The notes: generated by a model not told the origin, from the letters alone. A DNA stretch of 64,000 nt from Okeania sp. KiyG1 (GCF_014132355.1 NZ_BLZO01000085.1:124001-188000), one strand, 5' to 3'. Counted from the first letter of the stretch, positions 8,932-19,856 are shown. Numbers and translations: made by a program.

Positions 8932-10637
8932 TTAACTTTTAACTTGCTCAACCCACCTCCACCACCAAGGCGGTAATAATAAAGGATTATACCCAGAATT
9001 ACTAATAGTAGATTCTCCTAAAATTGTTACTCGCCAAATTTCCCAAATCATCAATAACCAGAGAATTTCACCCACCCGTCTACTCCTAATTTTTCCCCCT
9101 AATTTTCCTTGAATTATCGTAATAGCTAAATCCGAAATAAATCTACCTTCTGCTTGTAAAACTTCTGGGTTTAACCATTGCCTAATTTCTGACCATAATT
9201 CATTTAAACACCAATAACTTAAAGGTACTCCCATCCCCCTTTTTTCTCGCCAAACAACTTCCGGTGGTAACCAAGACTCTACTGCTTTTTCAATATATAT
9301 TTTTCATTTGAACCTTTTAAATTAAATTCTCCTGGTATTTGAAAAGTCCATTCAGTTAGCTCTAAATCACAAAAAGGCGATCGCACAACTAACCCATTAC
9401 TAAATGCCAAATTTGTCGCCCTGGGATGAATATTTTGTGCCCCTTTTAAAATCAAACTAGCGCGACGTAATTTATGAATTAATCCCGTACAAAAAGTTTC
9501 ATCTAAAGCAAATTCCACCCACTTTTCTGCTGAAATATATTGTACTTTTTCATAAATTTTTTGTTGAAAAACTTTCTCTTCATAACCCCATAATTTGTGA
9601 AAAGTCTGCAAATATTGTTGAATGAAATTTTCTTGTTTATTGTAAACAGCAGCAGCAATAATTGGTTTATTCGTCCACCCACCAAATAATTGATCTCCTC
9701 CTTCCCCATTGAAAATTACAGAAACTTCTTGAGCTGCAGTTTGACACAATAAATATAAAGGTACTGTCACCCCATCACCAAAAGGTAAATCTAAAGCCTT
9801 AACTGTATCTAATAAAGCACCTTTAATTAGCTTTGGAGTTACAGATACCTTCATTAAAGGTATATCTAAATGTTGAGCAACTTTTTCTGCATATTCCCAT
9901 TCTGAAAAACTATTTTTCCCAAAATCTAGAGTATATGCACGCACTTTTATTCCCTCTTGTACTAATAAAGCTGCAACTATTGAAGAATCTAAACCTCCTG
10001 AAAGAAAAACTCCTACCGGTTCAGAATTTAAGTCAATAATTTGCCGATTAATCGCATTTTTAAGTAGGGTTTGTAACTGTGTAATTGCATTATTTTTATC
10101 TTCAACTTGTATGAGATTTTCTCGCCAGTCATAATGACGTTGAATTTGTATTTCTGGCTCCAAAAAAATTTGTTCTGTTCCTGCTGGTACTGCAAAAATA
10201 TTCTCCACTGGAGTGAGTGGAGTTGGTACATAAGAAAAACAAGTATAACCATAAAATCCAGGAATACTAATAGATGGCTCATAAATAATAGGTAACAATA
10301 ACTTGAATTGAGAAGCAAACCAAATAACTTTTTCTATTTTTGCCCAATATAAAGGCACTCTTCCAAAAGGTTCCCTACCTAAAATTAATTGATTATTTTC
10401 TTGTTTAACCCAAGCATCAATACTATCAGATAAACCAGAAGCAGATAAAGAAGCAATTAAAGTCTCACCCCTGGCTAATTCCATTTCTTCCCCACCAATA
10501 TAACTAATTCCACCAACAGTTATTCCCTGATGAAAATTAAACACTTTTGTCTTTTTTTCATCAGTTATCTTGGTGAGAATAGTATTTAATTCTGATGGGG
10601 AACCAAATCCCCAATAACCAATAAATTGATATTGCAC
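8932..10637 (-). pseudogene. Asparagine synthetase-like protein, frameshifted
   Basis: Reads as two frames: 9279-10637 (452 codons) and 8932-9234 (about 100 codons plus upstream sense). Together they make an asparagine synthetase B-type protein: N-terminal glutaminase-like domain, PPi-loop SGGLDSS near residue 213, FNGEGGDQLFGGW, and C-terminal RSPFCDLEL. At 9286-9290 the coding strand has a run of five A where six would give the expected LKKAVESWLPPEVVW; the missing base puts the C terminus in the -1 frame. The protein starts MQYQF, lacking the Cys2 nucleophile, so even a repaired product would probably use ammonia or be a non-canonical amidotransferase. Downstream partner of 10652-11287, 14 bases apart. 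Confidence 0.85.
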
Positions 10638-10651
10638 TTAATCACAAAATT

Positions 10652-11287
10652 TTACTTAACTGTAAACTCAGTTTTACTAAGAAAGCGATCGCCTAAATAC
10701 ATCTCCACCTGCCAATTTCCCACAGGTGAACCAGAATGAAATTTATACTTACAATAAGTCAGCCAAACTGCTTTATTAATTTGCTTAGTTTGGTAACTAT
10801 TTTGATGACTAATGTCACCATTAGAATTAATCCAGTTGCACCCTAAAGAAAGTTTTTTTCCTACTGGTGCATCTTGTAGAGTTACCCAATAAAATACTTC
10901 TGGATTTTGTTGACTATCTACTATAGTCAAACTTTTTCTACCACTATTTGTTTCAAATGTCAACTGACTTTGTCCTGAATTAGTATAGACATTATTTAAT
11001 ACTTGTTTTTGAGTTTCAAACCATAAGAAACTAGCAGCTATAACTACTAGCAACCCAGAAAACACCCCCACAGTAATCAATTTATTCCGCTTTTTCTCTA
11101 CTGCCAGTGCTTCTCGCCTTCGCAACTGCATTATTACCTCATCTACTAAATCAGTCGGGAGATTTAGCTCTTGTAAAATCTGCTGCATCTGCTCTCGCTC
11201 AATTTCTTCGTCGCGCTGTCTAGATAATTGCTCAACTTCTGCCACCAGTTGAGTAAATTGTACTTGTGTCAGTCGTTCTTCTGTCAT
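10652..11287 (-). CDS. Single-pass membrane protein with charged N-terminal helix
   Basis: 211 residues. Residues 1-65 form a strongly charged helical or coiled region (EEIEREQMQQILQEL), residues about 67-88 are one membrane segment (LITVGVFSGLLVVIAASFLW), and the rest is a predicted beta-rich extracytoplasmic domain with two cysteines that could pair (LGCNWINSNG, YCKYKF). The C-terminal sequence VGNWQVEMYLGDRFLSKTEF looks like an immunoglobulin-type fold; this is inference. Lies just upstream of the asparagine-synthetase-like gene on the same strand, so an operon is likely. Family not recognised. Confidence 0.65.
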   Translation of the reverse strand: MTEERLTQVQFTQLVAEVEQLSRQRDEEIEREQMQQILQELNLPTDLVDEVIMQLRRREALAVEKKRNKLITVGVFSGLLVVIAASFLWFETQKQVLNNVYTNSGQSQLTFETNSGRKSLTIVDSQQNPEVFYWVTLQDAPVGKKLSLGCNWINSNGDISHQNSYQTKQINKAVWLTYCKYKFHSGSPVGNWQVEMYLGDRFLSKTEFTVK

Positions 11288-11408
11288 AAATATTAAGTTA
11301 GAAAAATTATAACGCGCAGAAAAATAAGCAAAATAACTATTTATAAGTAAAGTTTAGTTTTCAATAGTTAAACTATATTAATTATGTGGAAAAAGTTTTA
11401 AATATTAC

Positions 11409-11917
11409 TTATAATTTTGAAACTCTAGGGTCATTAACCATTAACTTAGTAAGCTCTTGTTTCATAGGATTTAAAAGTTTAGGATTAGAAATTAAAAAAT
11501 TTAGTTTTTTCATCAATTTAGTTGTTTTTATTTTCTCTTCCTCAATTATTTATTTCAATGCTTTTATTTCTTCTGATTGGGGATTTAGATAATTATATAT
11601 TATCCAATATAAATAAGGGAATATTTCTGAATATAGGGTAAATTTTTTTCTCTGTCTCCTATTTTAAAAACATGATTTACTCCACTTCCTGCACTCAAAT
11701 CAGTCAATAAACCATCAATTAAGTTTAAATTAGAAATACACTTTTGATAACCTTCCCACAATTTTTCTTTTTCCCAACTCTTGCTATCTTTCTTCAATTG
11801 ATAACGATTATTTAAGAAAGTGACAAATATCGCGATGCCTCCACCAACTAACGAGCTAATAACATATTTCCAAGCATCAGGAATTTCTGGAATAACCATT
11901 GATTTTATTTTTCTCAA
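11409..11917 (-). pseudogene. Small membrane protein, decayed
   Basis: The first 105 codons (11600-11917) encode one membrane segment (YVISSLVGGGIAIFVTFL) followed by a charged helix (NRYQLKKDSKSWEKEKLW). The frame stops at 11600, but coding-like sequence continues in the -1 frame (NPQSEEIKALK, one TAA, then IIEEEKIKTTKLMKKLNFLI and NPKLLNPMKQELTKLM) to a stop at 11409. One frameshift plus one nonsense codon. No family recognised; the decay claim rests on composition and continuity. Confidence 0.5.
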
Positions 11918-12113
11918 TTCAAATATGCAGCAATTGAATTATCAAAAATTTATTTGTTTATAGTTGCGCTGGATGCCCCCTAAATATATCTGGGAGAGCT
12001 AAAGCGCAACAACGACTTTTATTTAGGTAAAAAATCAGCTTTCTGATACAAAGCTATATATAAGGGCAGACAAATAACCTCCATCATAAAGATGAATTGT
12101 AACCACGACTATA

Positions 12114-12318
12114 TGACTTTTAACTTTCATTTCCCAAGCATTATTCTTAACTTGTGCCTCTTGACTTTTGACTTTTAACTTTCATTCTTTTGACTTTTGA
12201 CTTTTAACTTTCATTTCCCAAGCATTTATTCTTAACTTTTGCCTTTTGACTTTTAACTTTTAACTTTCATTCTTTTGACTTTTGACTTTTGACTTTCATT
12301 CTTTTAACTTTCATTTCC
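12114..12318. repeat. Minisatellite of CTTTTGACTTTTAACTTTCATT type
   Basis: About ten imperfect units built from GACTTTTGACTTTTAACTTTCATTC-like and TTTCCCAAGCATTATTCTTAAC-like words run into the 3' end of galE. The word AAGTCAAAAGT also recurs singly at 14790-14822 and 18293. The gene-free stretch 11918-12310 is otherwise featureless. Confidence 0.75.
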
Positions 12319-13312
12319 CATGTCGCTGCTGATGCCATTGCCAAGCATGGCTAACAATTTCTTTAACCTCTGGATATTTAGGAGACCAACCCAATACTTT
12401 CCTTACCTTGTCGCTACTTCCTACCAAAACAGGTGCATCTCCTGGTCGGCGATCGCATTCTATTACTTTAAAATCTTTCCCAGTTACATCCTTAACCGTT
12501 TCTATCACTTCCCTGACAGAAAACCCATTACCATTACCCAGATTAAATACTTCACTATCACCACCATTCAATAAATATTCTAGCCCCAAAACATGAGCAT
12601 CCGCCAAATCACATACATGAATATAATCCCGAATACAAGTCCCATCATGGGTAGAATAATCTGTACCAAAAATTGATATAGCATCTCGCTTACCTAATGC
12701 TGCCAATAAAACCAGTGGAATTAGATGAGTTTCCGGATTATGATCTTCTCCAGTTAAACCATTAGGATGCGCCCCTGCTGCATTAAAGTAGCGAAAACAA
12801 ACAGACTTAAAATCATAAGCAACCTCAAAGTCCGAAAGTATTTGCTCTACCATCAATTTACTCGCCCCATAAGGGTTGATCGGATTTTTGGGATGGTCTT
12901 CAGGAATAGGACTACTCTGTGGTTCCCCATAAATAGCAGCAGTAGAAGAAAATACAAATTTTTTCACAGATGCTGCCAACATTGCTTCTAATAATGTCAG
13001 CGTACCTACTACATTATTATGATAATATTTTTGGGGGTCCTTAACTGACTCTCCAACAAAAATATATGCAGCAAAATGCATTACTGCTGCTATATTGTGA
13101 GTGGCAAAAATTTTGTCTAATAGAGAGCGATCGCTTGTATCTCCGACAATCATCTCTACTTTCAGGACATTTTCTACTATATCCCGATGTCCATAGACAA
13201 GATTATCCAGAATTACGACTTCATAACCTGCAGTTTGTAGGGCCTGCACTGCATGAGAGCCAATATATCCCGCTCCCCCAGTCACTAAAATAGTTGGCTT
13301 AGTTTGTGACAC
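12311..13312 (-). CDS. galE: UDP-glucose 4-epimerase
   Basis: Interconverts UDP-glucose and UDP-galactose for polysaccharide and galactolipid synthesis in the cytosol. 333 residues, the usual length. The NAD-binding TGGAGYIG is at residues 11-18; the short-chain dehydrogenase catalytic set is SST at 122-124, Tyr148 and Lys152 (YGASK). The late motifs RYFNAAGAHPNG, GTCIRDYIHV and RRPGDAPVLVGS are all GalE signatures. Monocistronic as far as can be seen; HIP1-type GCGATCGC octamers lie inside it near 12451 and 13127. The extreme C terminus abuts the minisatellite. Confidence 0.95.
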   Translation of the reverse strand: MSQTKPTILVTGGAGYIGSHAVQALQTAGYEVVILDNLVYGHRDIVENVLKVEMIVGDTSDRSLLDKIFATHNIAAVMHFAAYIFVGESVKDPQKYYHNNVVGTLTLLEAMLAASVKKFVFSSTAAIYGEPQSSPIPEDHPKNPINPYGASKLMVEQILSDFEVAYDFKSVCFRYFNAAGAHPNGLTGEDHNPETHLIPLVLLAALGKRDAISIFGTDYSTHDGTCIRDYIHVCDLADAHVLGLEYLLNGGDSEVFNLGNGNGFSVREVIETVKDVTGKDFKVIECDRRPGDAPVLVGSSDKVRKVLGWSPKYPEVKEIVSHAWQWHQQRHGK

Positions 13313-14038
13313 TTTTTTAGTCTTCCTTAATTGCTATTAATTTAGTTATTAGCCGTCCTCAAATTAATCTTCGGTAGGCTTAAAATAACTTTTTTGTCTT
13401 CACCCTAGACTATTTTAGTCCTTATAGAACTCATTTGGGAGCTGTTATACCAATTTGAAAAAAGAATGCTATGAAAAGTGCCACTCTATCAGATATGCTT
13501 AAAAATAGTGGCCATCGTGGATTTTAGATAGTTATTTATATCGTTTTTACCTTTTTTCAATATTTCCTTCTTCCTCCTTCTTCCTTCTTCCTTCTTCCTT
13601 CTTCCTTCTTTCTTACTTCTACTATTTGTAACAAACACTTATCAAATTGGTATTAGGCATTTTTAGAGAAGAGGGAGTAGGGACGTTGCATACAACGTCC
13701 GTACATAGTAGGCGGAAAGAATTAATGAATAAGAGTTATGATTATTAATTTGATTTTTTATTATTGGAAAATTCTATTTATTTACTTAAATATCGATATC
13801 CTGACCCCTGATTTTTTTGTCAAAAACTCCTACCTTTGCCAATATTCCAAATATAGTTATTCTGAATAAGAATGGGGCACTTTTTCAGCTCAAACCCTTT
13901 CACAGCAAGAAAAACTCGTCTCAATCTAAACCAGAATGACTATAGCTTCTATATTACAAATAAACAGCAGAATATTTCCAATCCCCAACAAGAGATTGGA
14001 ACTAGAGAAACTTACTACAAATTAGCAATCTTTATATG
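13313..14038. other. Gene-free stretch with CTTCTTCC tract and a palindromic element
   Basis: 13558-13617 is a pyrimidine tract of TTCCTTC units. 13660-13780 is a degenerate family B-like element (AGAAGAGGGAGTAGGG ... TTTTTTATTATTGG), here enclosing the palindrome GGACGTTGCATACAACGTCC at 13681-13700. The related GGACGTTGCATGGAACGTCC is found inside a family B copy near 58641 and a rearranged half near 40050. No convincing gene. Confidence 0.6.
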
Positions 14039-14713
14039 TTATGCTTCTAAACTAAAATGTTTTTCAATCACATCAGGAATTTCTGATGAACTAATCCGGC
14101 TATAACGGGCTTTGTTAGGCATAATTACTAGATTAGGTCCTGCTTTACACTTTTTGAGACATCCAGTCTTCTTAATGGTCACATGGTCTTGTAAGCCGCG
14201 ATCACTTAATGCTTCTGATAATGCTTGACAAACTTTGCCTGCACCCCTTTTTTGGCAATCTGATTTTTGGCATACCAAAATCTGAGCTTTTTTCGCTGCA
14301 CATTTAGAATTACTTCCAGTGATTTCTTGTGGAGATTTACTACAACTATGTTTAGTTTCAGACAACTTCTGCTCTTTTAGTTGGCTAGATAAAGTTTCAA
14401 CTAATCCCACACTATGATTCTGACATGGTGTTGTTGCATTTTTGCTAAAATCTGGTATAATCTTTAAAGCCTTTAGTTCTTCTTCACCAGTTTTCCGATA
14501 AACTGTTCTTTCTCCAGTTACTTTTACTCCTAAACCAGGTATTAATACTGAGGCAAAAATCTTCCGTAAAGGTTTGGCAAGTTTAACGGTATAATTATTA
14601 CCCCCTGGTGTTTCTACATTAATGTATTTCAGTTTGTAGCCGTCTTTAACGGTAACTTCTTGTATTTGTCCTTCTAAGATAAATTTTGTCATTTGCTTCT
14701 TGGATTTAGACAT
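14039..14713 (-). CDS. Thioredoxin-like [2Fe-2S] ferredoxin domain protein
   Basis: 224 residues. The C-terminal 80 residues carry the thioredoxin-like ferredoxin pattern ILVCQKSDCQKRGAG ... GCLKKCKAGPNLVI, with four ligand cysteines (C-x4-C and C-x3-C), as in NuoE/shethna-type and cyanobacterial (2Fe-2S) ferredoxin proteins. The N-terminal 90 residues (EGQIQEVTVKDGYKLKYINV) look like a small beta domain, joined by a Cys-containing linker. Probable electron carrier; partner not shown by context. Starts 47 bases before a stretch with no clear promoter. Single gene. Confidence 0.8.
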   Translation of the reverse strand: MSKSKKQMTKFILEGQIQEVTVKDGYKLKYINVETPGGNNYTVKLAKPLRKIFASVLIPGLGVKVTGERTVYRKTGEEELKALKIIPDFSKNATTPCQNHSVGLVETLSSQLKEQKLSETKHSCSKSPQEITGSNSKCAAKKAQILVCQKSDCQKRGAGKVCQALSEALSDRGLQDHVTIKKTGCLKKCKAGPNLVIMPNKARYSRISSSEIPDVIEKHFSLEA

Positions 14714-15120
14714 TGTTGGTTATTTTTGCTTGGTTATGGTCATCGATGCGGCTAGGGGTCGGTTTAAATACTTACTACCGTTTCACTAAAGTCAAAAGTC
14801 ATGCATTCAAAAGTCAAAAGTAAGAAGTTATATTTTAAGTACTTAAAACCTCTACTCTACAGTAATTTCAGCTTATTATTTGACTTCATCAGTTACCGAA
14901 AAATTGTGGGTATGCGCCTCCCCCTTTTAAGGCAGGGGATGAAAAAAAATAAAGTTCAATATTTCAATTCACTTTACTTTCCTGCGGAATGCTGCGCAAA
15001 CAGGCAGAGGTACTGATAACTGATAACTGATAACTGAAATGGTATTACTAAAAGTTTTGTATTTCTACTGATAAATACATTACTTTTGCCCCTCTCTAAC
15101 TTATGGTATTAATCAGCATA
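14714..15120. other. Gene-free stretch with repeat fragments
   Basis: Holds AAGTCAAAAGT words (14790-14822), a partial family A element (CAGTTACCGAAAAATTGTGG ... CCCCCTTTTAAGG, 14888-14940) and a TGATAACTGATAACTGATAA run at 15011-15035 next to a family D marker (CTGCGGAATGCTGCGCAAAC). No gene seen. Confidence 0.5.
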
Positions 15121-15366
15121 TTAGCTAACCTGCCAACAGCGTTGTAACAATTGCACCAATTCGCAACGATTAGCAGTGAATTGTTTTAAAACACTCTCTA
15201 ATTGGGTAGCTTCATTTGTGTTTTTGAGCTGTACCCGCAATGGCTTTTCTGCTTCACACCAACAATGAATATCTAACTCTTGTAAGCGTTTATAGACTTC
15301 CCATCGGTCTACCGAGCTTATTTGTAAAATTTCTCTAGTGTCTGGCCTTAGATTAAATGTACTCAT
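15121..15366 (-). CDS. Small conserved cyanobacterial protein, function unknown
   Basis: 81 residues if started at the internal ATG (MSTFNLRPDTREILQISSVD); the frame is open nine codons further upstream to 15393, but that extension (MLIYCNCKK) looks unlike a protein start. The product is predicted alpha/beta with RWEVYKRLQELDIHCWCEAEKPL, two Cys in CWC and a C-terminal helix. It has the look of a small asr-type conserved cyanobacterial protein; no function assigned. Stop at 15121 is 526 bases from dps on the opposite strand. Confidence 0.6.
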   Translation of the reverse strand: MSTFNLRPDTREILQISSVDRWEVYKRLQELDIHCWCEAEKPLRVQLKNTNEATQLESVLKQFTANRCELVQLLQRCWQVS

Positions 15367-15646
15367 TTTTTTACAATTGCAATATATTAGCACTAAATTT
15401 ACTCTTAAGGATTCTAGTAGTCCTGATGTGTCTCTACCAGAGTACCTATATTTTTGACTATACAGTAGCTGCCAAATTTTCTCAATAGTTCAATAGAAAA
15501 AATTTGCTAACTTAGAATATCTTCTATCTGCGGTCTTGGCTCAGGTTGACTCTCCTATTAACTGTGATAGACTTAAAACTGTTAGCAATAAATCAAGCTA
15601 GATAACTAGCAATAAATTAAGTTAATTGAAAGGAGAATACATTAAA

Positions 15647-16180
15647 ATGACTACAGCTACTCCAGTACAAGCATTTGGTGAAGTTAAGGATAATCCAGTT
15701 GGATTAGAAAAAGAGGTGACAACACCAGTATGTGAAGGTATGAACGCTGCCTTGGCCAGTTTCCAAGCTTTATATCTCCAATATGAGAAACATCATTTTG
15801 TTGTGGAAGGATCTGATTTCTATCAACTCCATGAGTTCTTTCAAGAAAGTTATGATGATGTCAGAGGTCATGTCCATGACTTGGCAGAACGCTTAAATGG
15901 TCTAGGTGGCGTTCCAGTTGCTAGCTTTGCTAAGTTGGCTGAAATGTGCTGCTTTACTCCTGAAGAAGATGGAAGTTTTGGCTCTAGAGCTATGGTCGAA
16001 CACGATCTAGGAGCAGAACAGGAAGTAATTAAGTTATTACGTCGTCTTGCTGGACAAGCTGAAAGTTTAGGCGATCGCGCTACTCGCTACCTCTATGAGC
16101 AAATTTTACTCAAAACTGAAGAGCGTGCATATCACTTAGACCATTTCCTTGCTCCAGATACATTAGTAGTTTTGAACTAG
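15647..16180 (+). CDS. dpsA: Dps-family DNA-protection ferritin
   Basis: 177 residues. A dodecameric ferritin-like protein that oxidises and stores iron with peroxide and shields DNA under stress. Visible family features: [24 protein letters not shown] carries the ferroxidase His and the intersubunit Asp/Glu, followed by [20 protein letters not shown], and a C-terminal long helix. The reading frame is open to a TTG at 15626, but AGGAG at 15631-15635 lies 11 bases before the ATG at 15647 and the protein start [20 protein letters not shown] matches cyanobacterial DpsA, so the ATG was chosen. A monocistronic gene. Confidence 0.9.
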   Translation: MTTATPVQAFGEVKDNPVGLEKEVTTPVCEGMNAALASFQALYLQYEKHHFVVEGSDFYQLHEFFQESYDDVRGHVHDLAERLNGLGGVPVASFAKLAEMCCFTPEEDGSFGSRAMVEHDLGAEQEVIKLLRRLAGQAESLGDRATRYLYEQILLKTEERAYHLDHFLAPDTLVVLN

Positions 16181-17468
16181 ATTTCAATACTTATAGGTAG
16201 CAATTCAAGCATTTCTGGGAAAATGAACTATACAAAAGAAGCTGGTAGATGCAACACCTAAACTTTTGTTGTCTTACAATCTTTAATACACTAGCAAAAA
16301 ACTCTATTTTAGTAGGTATTTGCAAGCAAAGCTTGAGAAATTCAACTTCTTAAACTTTAATTGCCTACAAAACTTTCACTTAGATAGATATAGAACACGA
16401 GAATATAGTTGGCAGAGAGATACACCCATCTTCTCTGTCAAATTTTTTTTTGCTAGATAAGTAGTTACTCACTAATTCAAAGTATACCCCTGTTGCAAAA
16501 TTTTTGCAACTACCCTGAATAAAATTTAATTTTTGTAAAATTAGTTACTGATTTTTGAATTATGAATTATAGCAGAGGGAAGAAGAAAGAAGCAAGAAGG
16601 AAGAAGGAAAAGTATTACCTTGTCTGAGTTTTAGAGCTTCTCGATCTGCCCTAACCTTTGTTTCGACTGCTATATATTATTTCCGGATAATTAGTGACAA
16701 AAAAACCTTAAGAGCTTCTATTATACATTCCGAACTTCAAAATATAGTATGAAAAATTAGGAGTCATATCAAATCCTTTTAATTGGACATAAAAAAATCT
16801 TCAATTGTCATAACTATGCTCATCAAAGTGATTCTCTCTCCTCCTGACTCGGTCCTTCCCCTCCTGGGAGGGGCTAGGGGTGGATTGACTTCCCCTCCTG
16901 GGAGGCAGGGCTAATTCTTTGTCGTCAGAGAATATTAAGTTATATCATGTCCGGTAGCATCGATATTGCATAGAGAAGATAAGGAAGAAGGAAGAAGGAA
17001 GGCCGATTTTTCAGCCAATAAGCGTCCTTTTTGCTCTGAGAGGATATTTGGGTTTTAGACCCATATTATTTTGATAAATAGCTGATTTGTAAACTTCGCT
17101 AAAAGTCTTATATTACCTAGCTGTTAGTAATTTGGGGTTGAATGGACAATTGATCATCAAACCTAAGTATAGCAAGCTATTCAGCGTTTTAATATTTACT
17201 TGATATAGCAATGTGCGCTGGCATATTTACAAATTGCAGGAGGTGTTCAATAACTAAAAGTCTTATAGCGCTATAAATCAGCTCTAAGTGACACAAATCA
17301 CAAAAACACAAAAATATACTCACATTTTGAGATGATATTAACTACAAATTGAGTTGACAACAATTATAAACTAAACATTACTTGAATCACTTTATTTAAT
17401 TGTCAAACATCTAATAATAAAAATGAAAGCAATGAAAGCTTTAGTTAGTCATTAGTTAATTAATTTGT
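16181..17468. other. Gene-free stretch with repeats
   Basis: Contains purine tracts (AGAAGGAAGAAGGAAAAG at 16595 and 16985) next to the words CTTGTCTGAGTTTTAGAGC (16619) and CATGTCCGGTAGCATCG (16947). The first recurs near 8183 and 58159, the second near 46558, each beside purine tracts. A CCCCTCCTGGGAGG hairpin block at 16860-16905 is the same unit as near 40095 and 60206. No gene seen. Confidence 0.5.
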
Positions 17469-17672
17469 ATGAAATTACTCAATATATCATCCAAACAAAA
17501 AGCGCTTGAAGAATTATTTACTCAAATAATGTGTTCCAGTGTTATTACTCCCCATGAACGCCAGCAAATTCAGAACATCTTATTAGCTGGTTATCTGAAT
17601 GATGATGAGTATGCCATCATTAATAGGTTATTTTATAACCTCCGCCGTGGTTGGATAAAACTTGTTGACTAG
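17469..17672 (+). CDS. Small helical protein, conserved-looking, unknown
   Basis: 67 residues: helical throughout, with KALEELFTQIMCSSVITPHERQQ followed by LNDDEYAIINRLFYNLRRGW. The composition and the tight helix-turn-helix-like layout argue for a real gene; similar short proteins are common in filamentous cyanobacteria. No Shine-Dalgarno is obvious before the ATG. Isolated between two gene-free stretches. Confidence 0.6.
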   Translation: MKLLNISSKQKALEELFTQIMCSSVITPHERQQIQNILLAGYLNDDEYAIINRLFYNLRRGWIKLVD

Positions 17673-18717
17673 CATTTTAGTATTCAATAAGTAAGAAAGG
17701 TTCAACAATTGATAATTAAAACGTGAATAATTAATAATTACTTTTGTCTAAAAGGAAGAAAATTGATATAGCCGAAGAAATTGTTAACTTTTTCTTATGA
17801 AAAGAATACGCTTTAAATATTGATTAATTAATTATCAATTATGAATTTGCAATAAATATTATGTATCTTAATCAATACTCACAAATCAAAAAAGTTGTGA
17901 GGGAGACCAGAGTAGGGAGTAGGGGAAGGAGACGATGGAGAGAATTTAGAAGAGCTTTTTTATTATGTCTAATTAATGAGATTCGGTCCAAGAGACTGTT
18001 GTAAAAGGAATGTTAAATCCAGGTGTGGTAGACGCTCCACAGCTAAAACTATGCACTCTTATTTTTGTTTATAGATGTCTTTTTCTCCCCACACTCCCCA
18101 CACTTCCCACCCTCCCCATTTAACGCACTATTTTAGATGAAACAGTCCAGTAGGGTTGGTTAAGAATCGCACAACATTAAAAGGCGACAATACTTATGAG
18201 CCGCTCCCCAAAATCTTAACTGTCCGCTGTAACCCACCTAACATATATTTAACCCACATTCCGCACCACAAAATGTAGTATAAAAAATAAGTCAAAAGTC
18301 ATGCATTAAGAAGGAAGTAAGAAGTAAGAAGTAAGAAGTAAGAAGTAAATTATAGTGGTCAATAGGAGTCAAGGATTCATTCATTAATTGATAATTGATA
18401 ATTACCTCGGGTTTTAACCGTTACGGAATTGAATATAAGGAAATATTATTTCTTTATTTCCCCGATCAAGGGGAGGCTTCAAGGCGCGAATTATTTAATT
18501 ATTAATTATTAATTATTAATTATTCGGTAAGTGTTTATGCTGGCATAAGTAATCTGAGAATTTGACTCTCGATTGAGGTAAATGAAGATAATTTATACAG
18601 TATAAATATCTAAGCAAGCTACGGATTTTATACTAATTTTTATGTTACGCTCTTGAAGTGCGGAATGTGGGATTTAAGTTTTAATAAAACAAATTAATAT
18701 TTATATTGACATCTAAA
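17673..18717. other. Gene-free stretch with repeat elements
   Basis: Contains a GAAGTAAGAAGTAAGAAG run at 18309-18347 and a complete family A element at 18382-18530 (heptamers, CCTCGGGTTTTAACCG, GGAATTGAATATAAGG, CCCCGATCAAGGGG, TTATTCGGTAA). CCACACTCCCCACACTTCCC at 18090-18118 is a low-complexity block. No gene seen. Confidence 0.55.
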
Positions 18718-19506
18718 TTAATCAAATTCTACTACTACTGGAAAATGGTCTGAAGGAAGTATTCCATCATATTTTTTATTCTCTACTTTTACACTGTGCA
18801 AATTTAATCTACTGTCATAATAAATAGTATCAATAGGCAGAAAAGCTTTGTCTGTAAAATCATTATAGGTCATCTGCTTATTTAATTTTAAATCAGATAA
18901 AACATCTCATAAATACAATGCATTTTTCAAAGGATTTAAAAAAGTATTTCGTGCGGTCGATCCTGGTTGGTCATTAAAATCTGCTGTGACAAAAATAAAT
19001 GATTCTTTGTCAGGATTTAATTTTTCTGTTTGTAGGAAATCAAAGATTAATTTAGCACCCAATTATCTAGCTTTTTTACTGTCATAATCCAAGTGCGTAT
19101 TAATAATAACTATTTGCCGATTATCTTCAACAATATTAAATCTTGCCCAACTAGCTATTCTAGGTAAATGATTTCCCCAACTAGAAGTAATACTAGCTGG
19201 TACATTTGGTGTTTCACTCAGCCAAAAATCTCCATGGTCAAGACAATTTAATCTATCTTTCTTATAAAATATTGCACAGTGTTCATCATCACCCGTACCT
19301 CTTCTATCACCTCCAAGACTGTAATAATTAGGCAATAATTTCTGTAAATCTAATAACTGATTTACTTTAACTTCTTGAGTGCCAATTATATCTGGAGCAT
19401 ATTCATAAATTAGGCTAGCTACAGCATTTTTTCTGACCTCCCATCGATAATTTCCAGGGTCGGGTTTATCATATCGAATATTAAAAGTAATAATTTTGAT
19501 TCCCAT
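18718..19506 (-). pseudogene. Endonuclease/exonuclease/phosphatase family protein with two stops
   Basis: 263 codons in one frame, interrupted by TAA at 19063-19065 (probably from CAA, Gln) and TGA at 18907-18909. The conserved order of the EEP superfamily is complete: FNIRYDKPDPGNYRWEVRK at the start, PDIIGTQEV, GTGDDEHCAIFYKK, INTHLDYDS, then after the first stop VTADFNDQPGSTARN, and at the end ILPSDHFPVVVEF. These supply the catalytic Glu, Asp-Asn pair and Asp-His. No frameshift is needed, so the lesions are two point mutations. A phosphodiesterase-type enzyme before inactivation. Confidence 0.85.
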
Positions 19507-19514
19507 GGTTTTTT

Positions 19515-19856
19515 CATTAATTGATAATTGATAATGGATAATTGATAATTACCTCTGGTTAAAACCGTTACAGAATTGAATATAAGGAAATATTATAGCA
19601 ATCCTAAATAGGTTGCGACAAATCAAAAAGTAGATAAAAAAACTGAAACTCTTACCTGTTCCCTGTTCCCTCTCTTGGTCAGCATTCCGCAAGCGAGCTA
19701 ACGGCGACGCGGGGTCTGACCGCTGTTCCCTAAAAAGCAGTAAGATTTTTGACACGAATAAAATAGGATTGCTATATTTATTTTTTTCCCCTTAAAAGGG
19801 TAGGCTTTAAACCAGAATTATTTAATTATTAATTATTAATTATTAATTATTCGGTA
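19515..19856. repeat. Family A repeat element, long form
   Basis: Starts TCATTAATTGATAATTGATA, ends AATTATTCGGTAA. The GC-rich core between GGAATTGAATATAAGG and TTTTCCCCTTAAAAGGG is expanded to about 180 bases and contains CTGTTCCCTGTTCCCTC, AGCTAACGGCGACGCGGGG and a GTTGCGACAAATC segment not seen in other copies. Confidence 0.7.

Noticed and set aside
13872-14105. ORF of 77 codons on plus strand next to the ferredoxin gene
   Set aside because: Overlaps the 3' end of the well-supported minus-strand gene and has no family signal.
18907-18909. Selenocysteine or read-through at TGA in the EEP gene
   Set aside because: The gene has a second stop (TAA) in the same frame, no SECIS-like hairpin was noted, and the position is not a catalytic Cys site.
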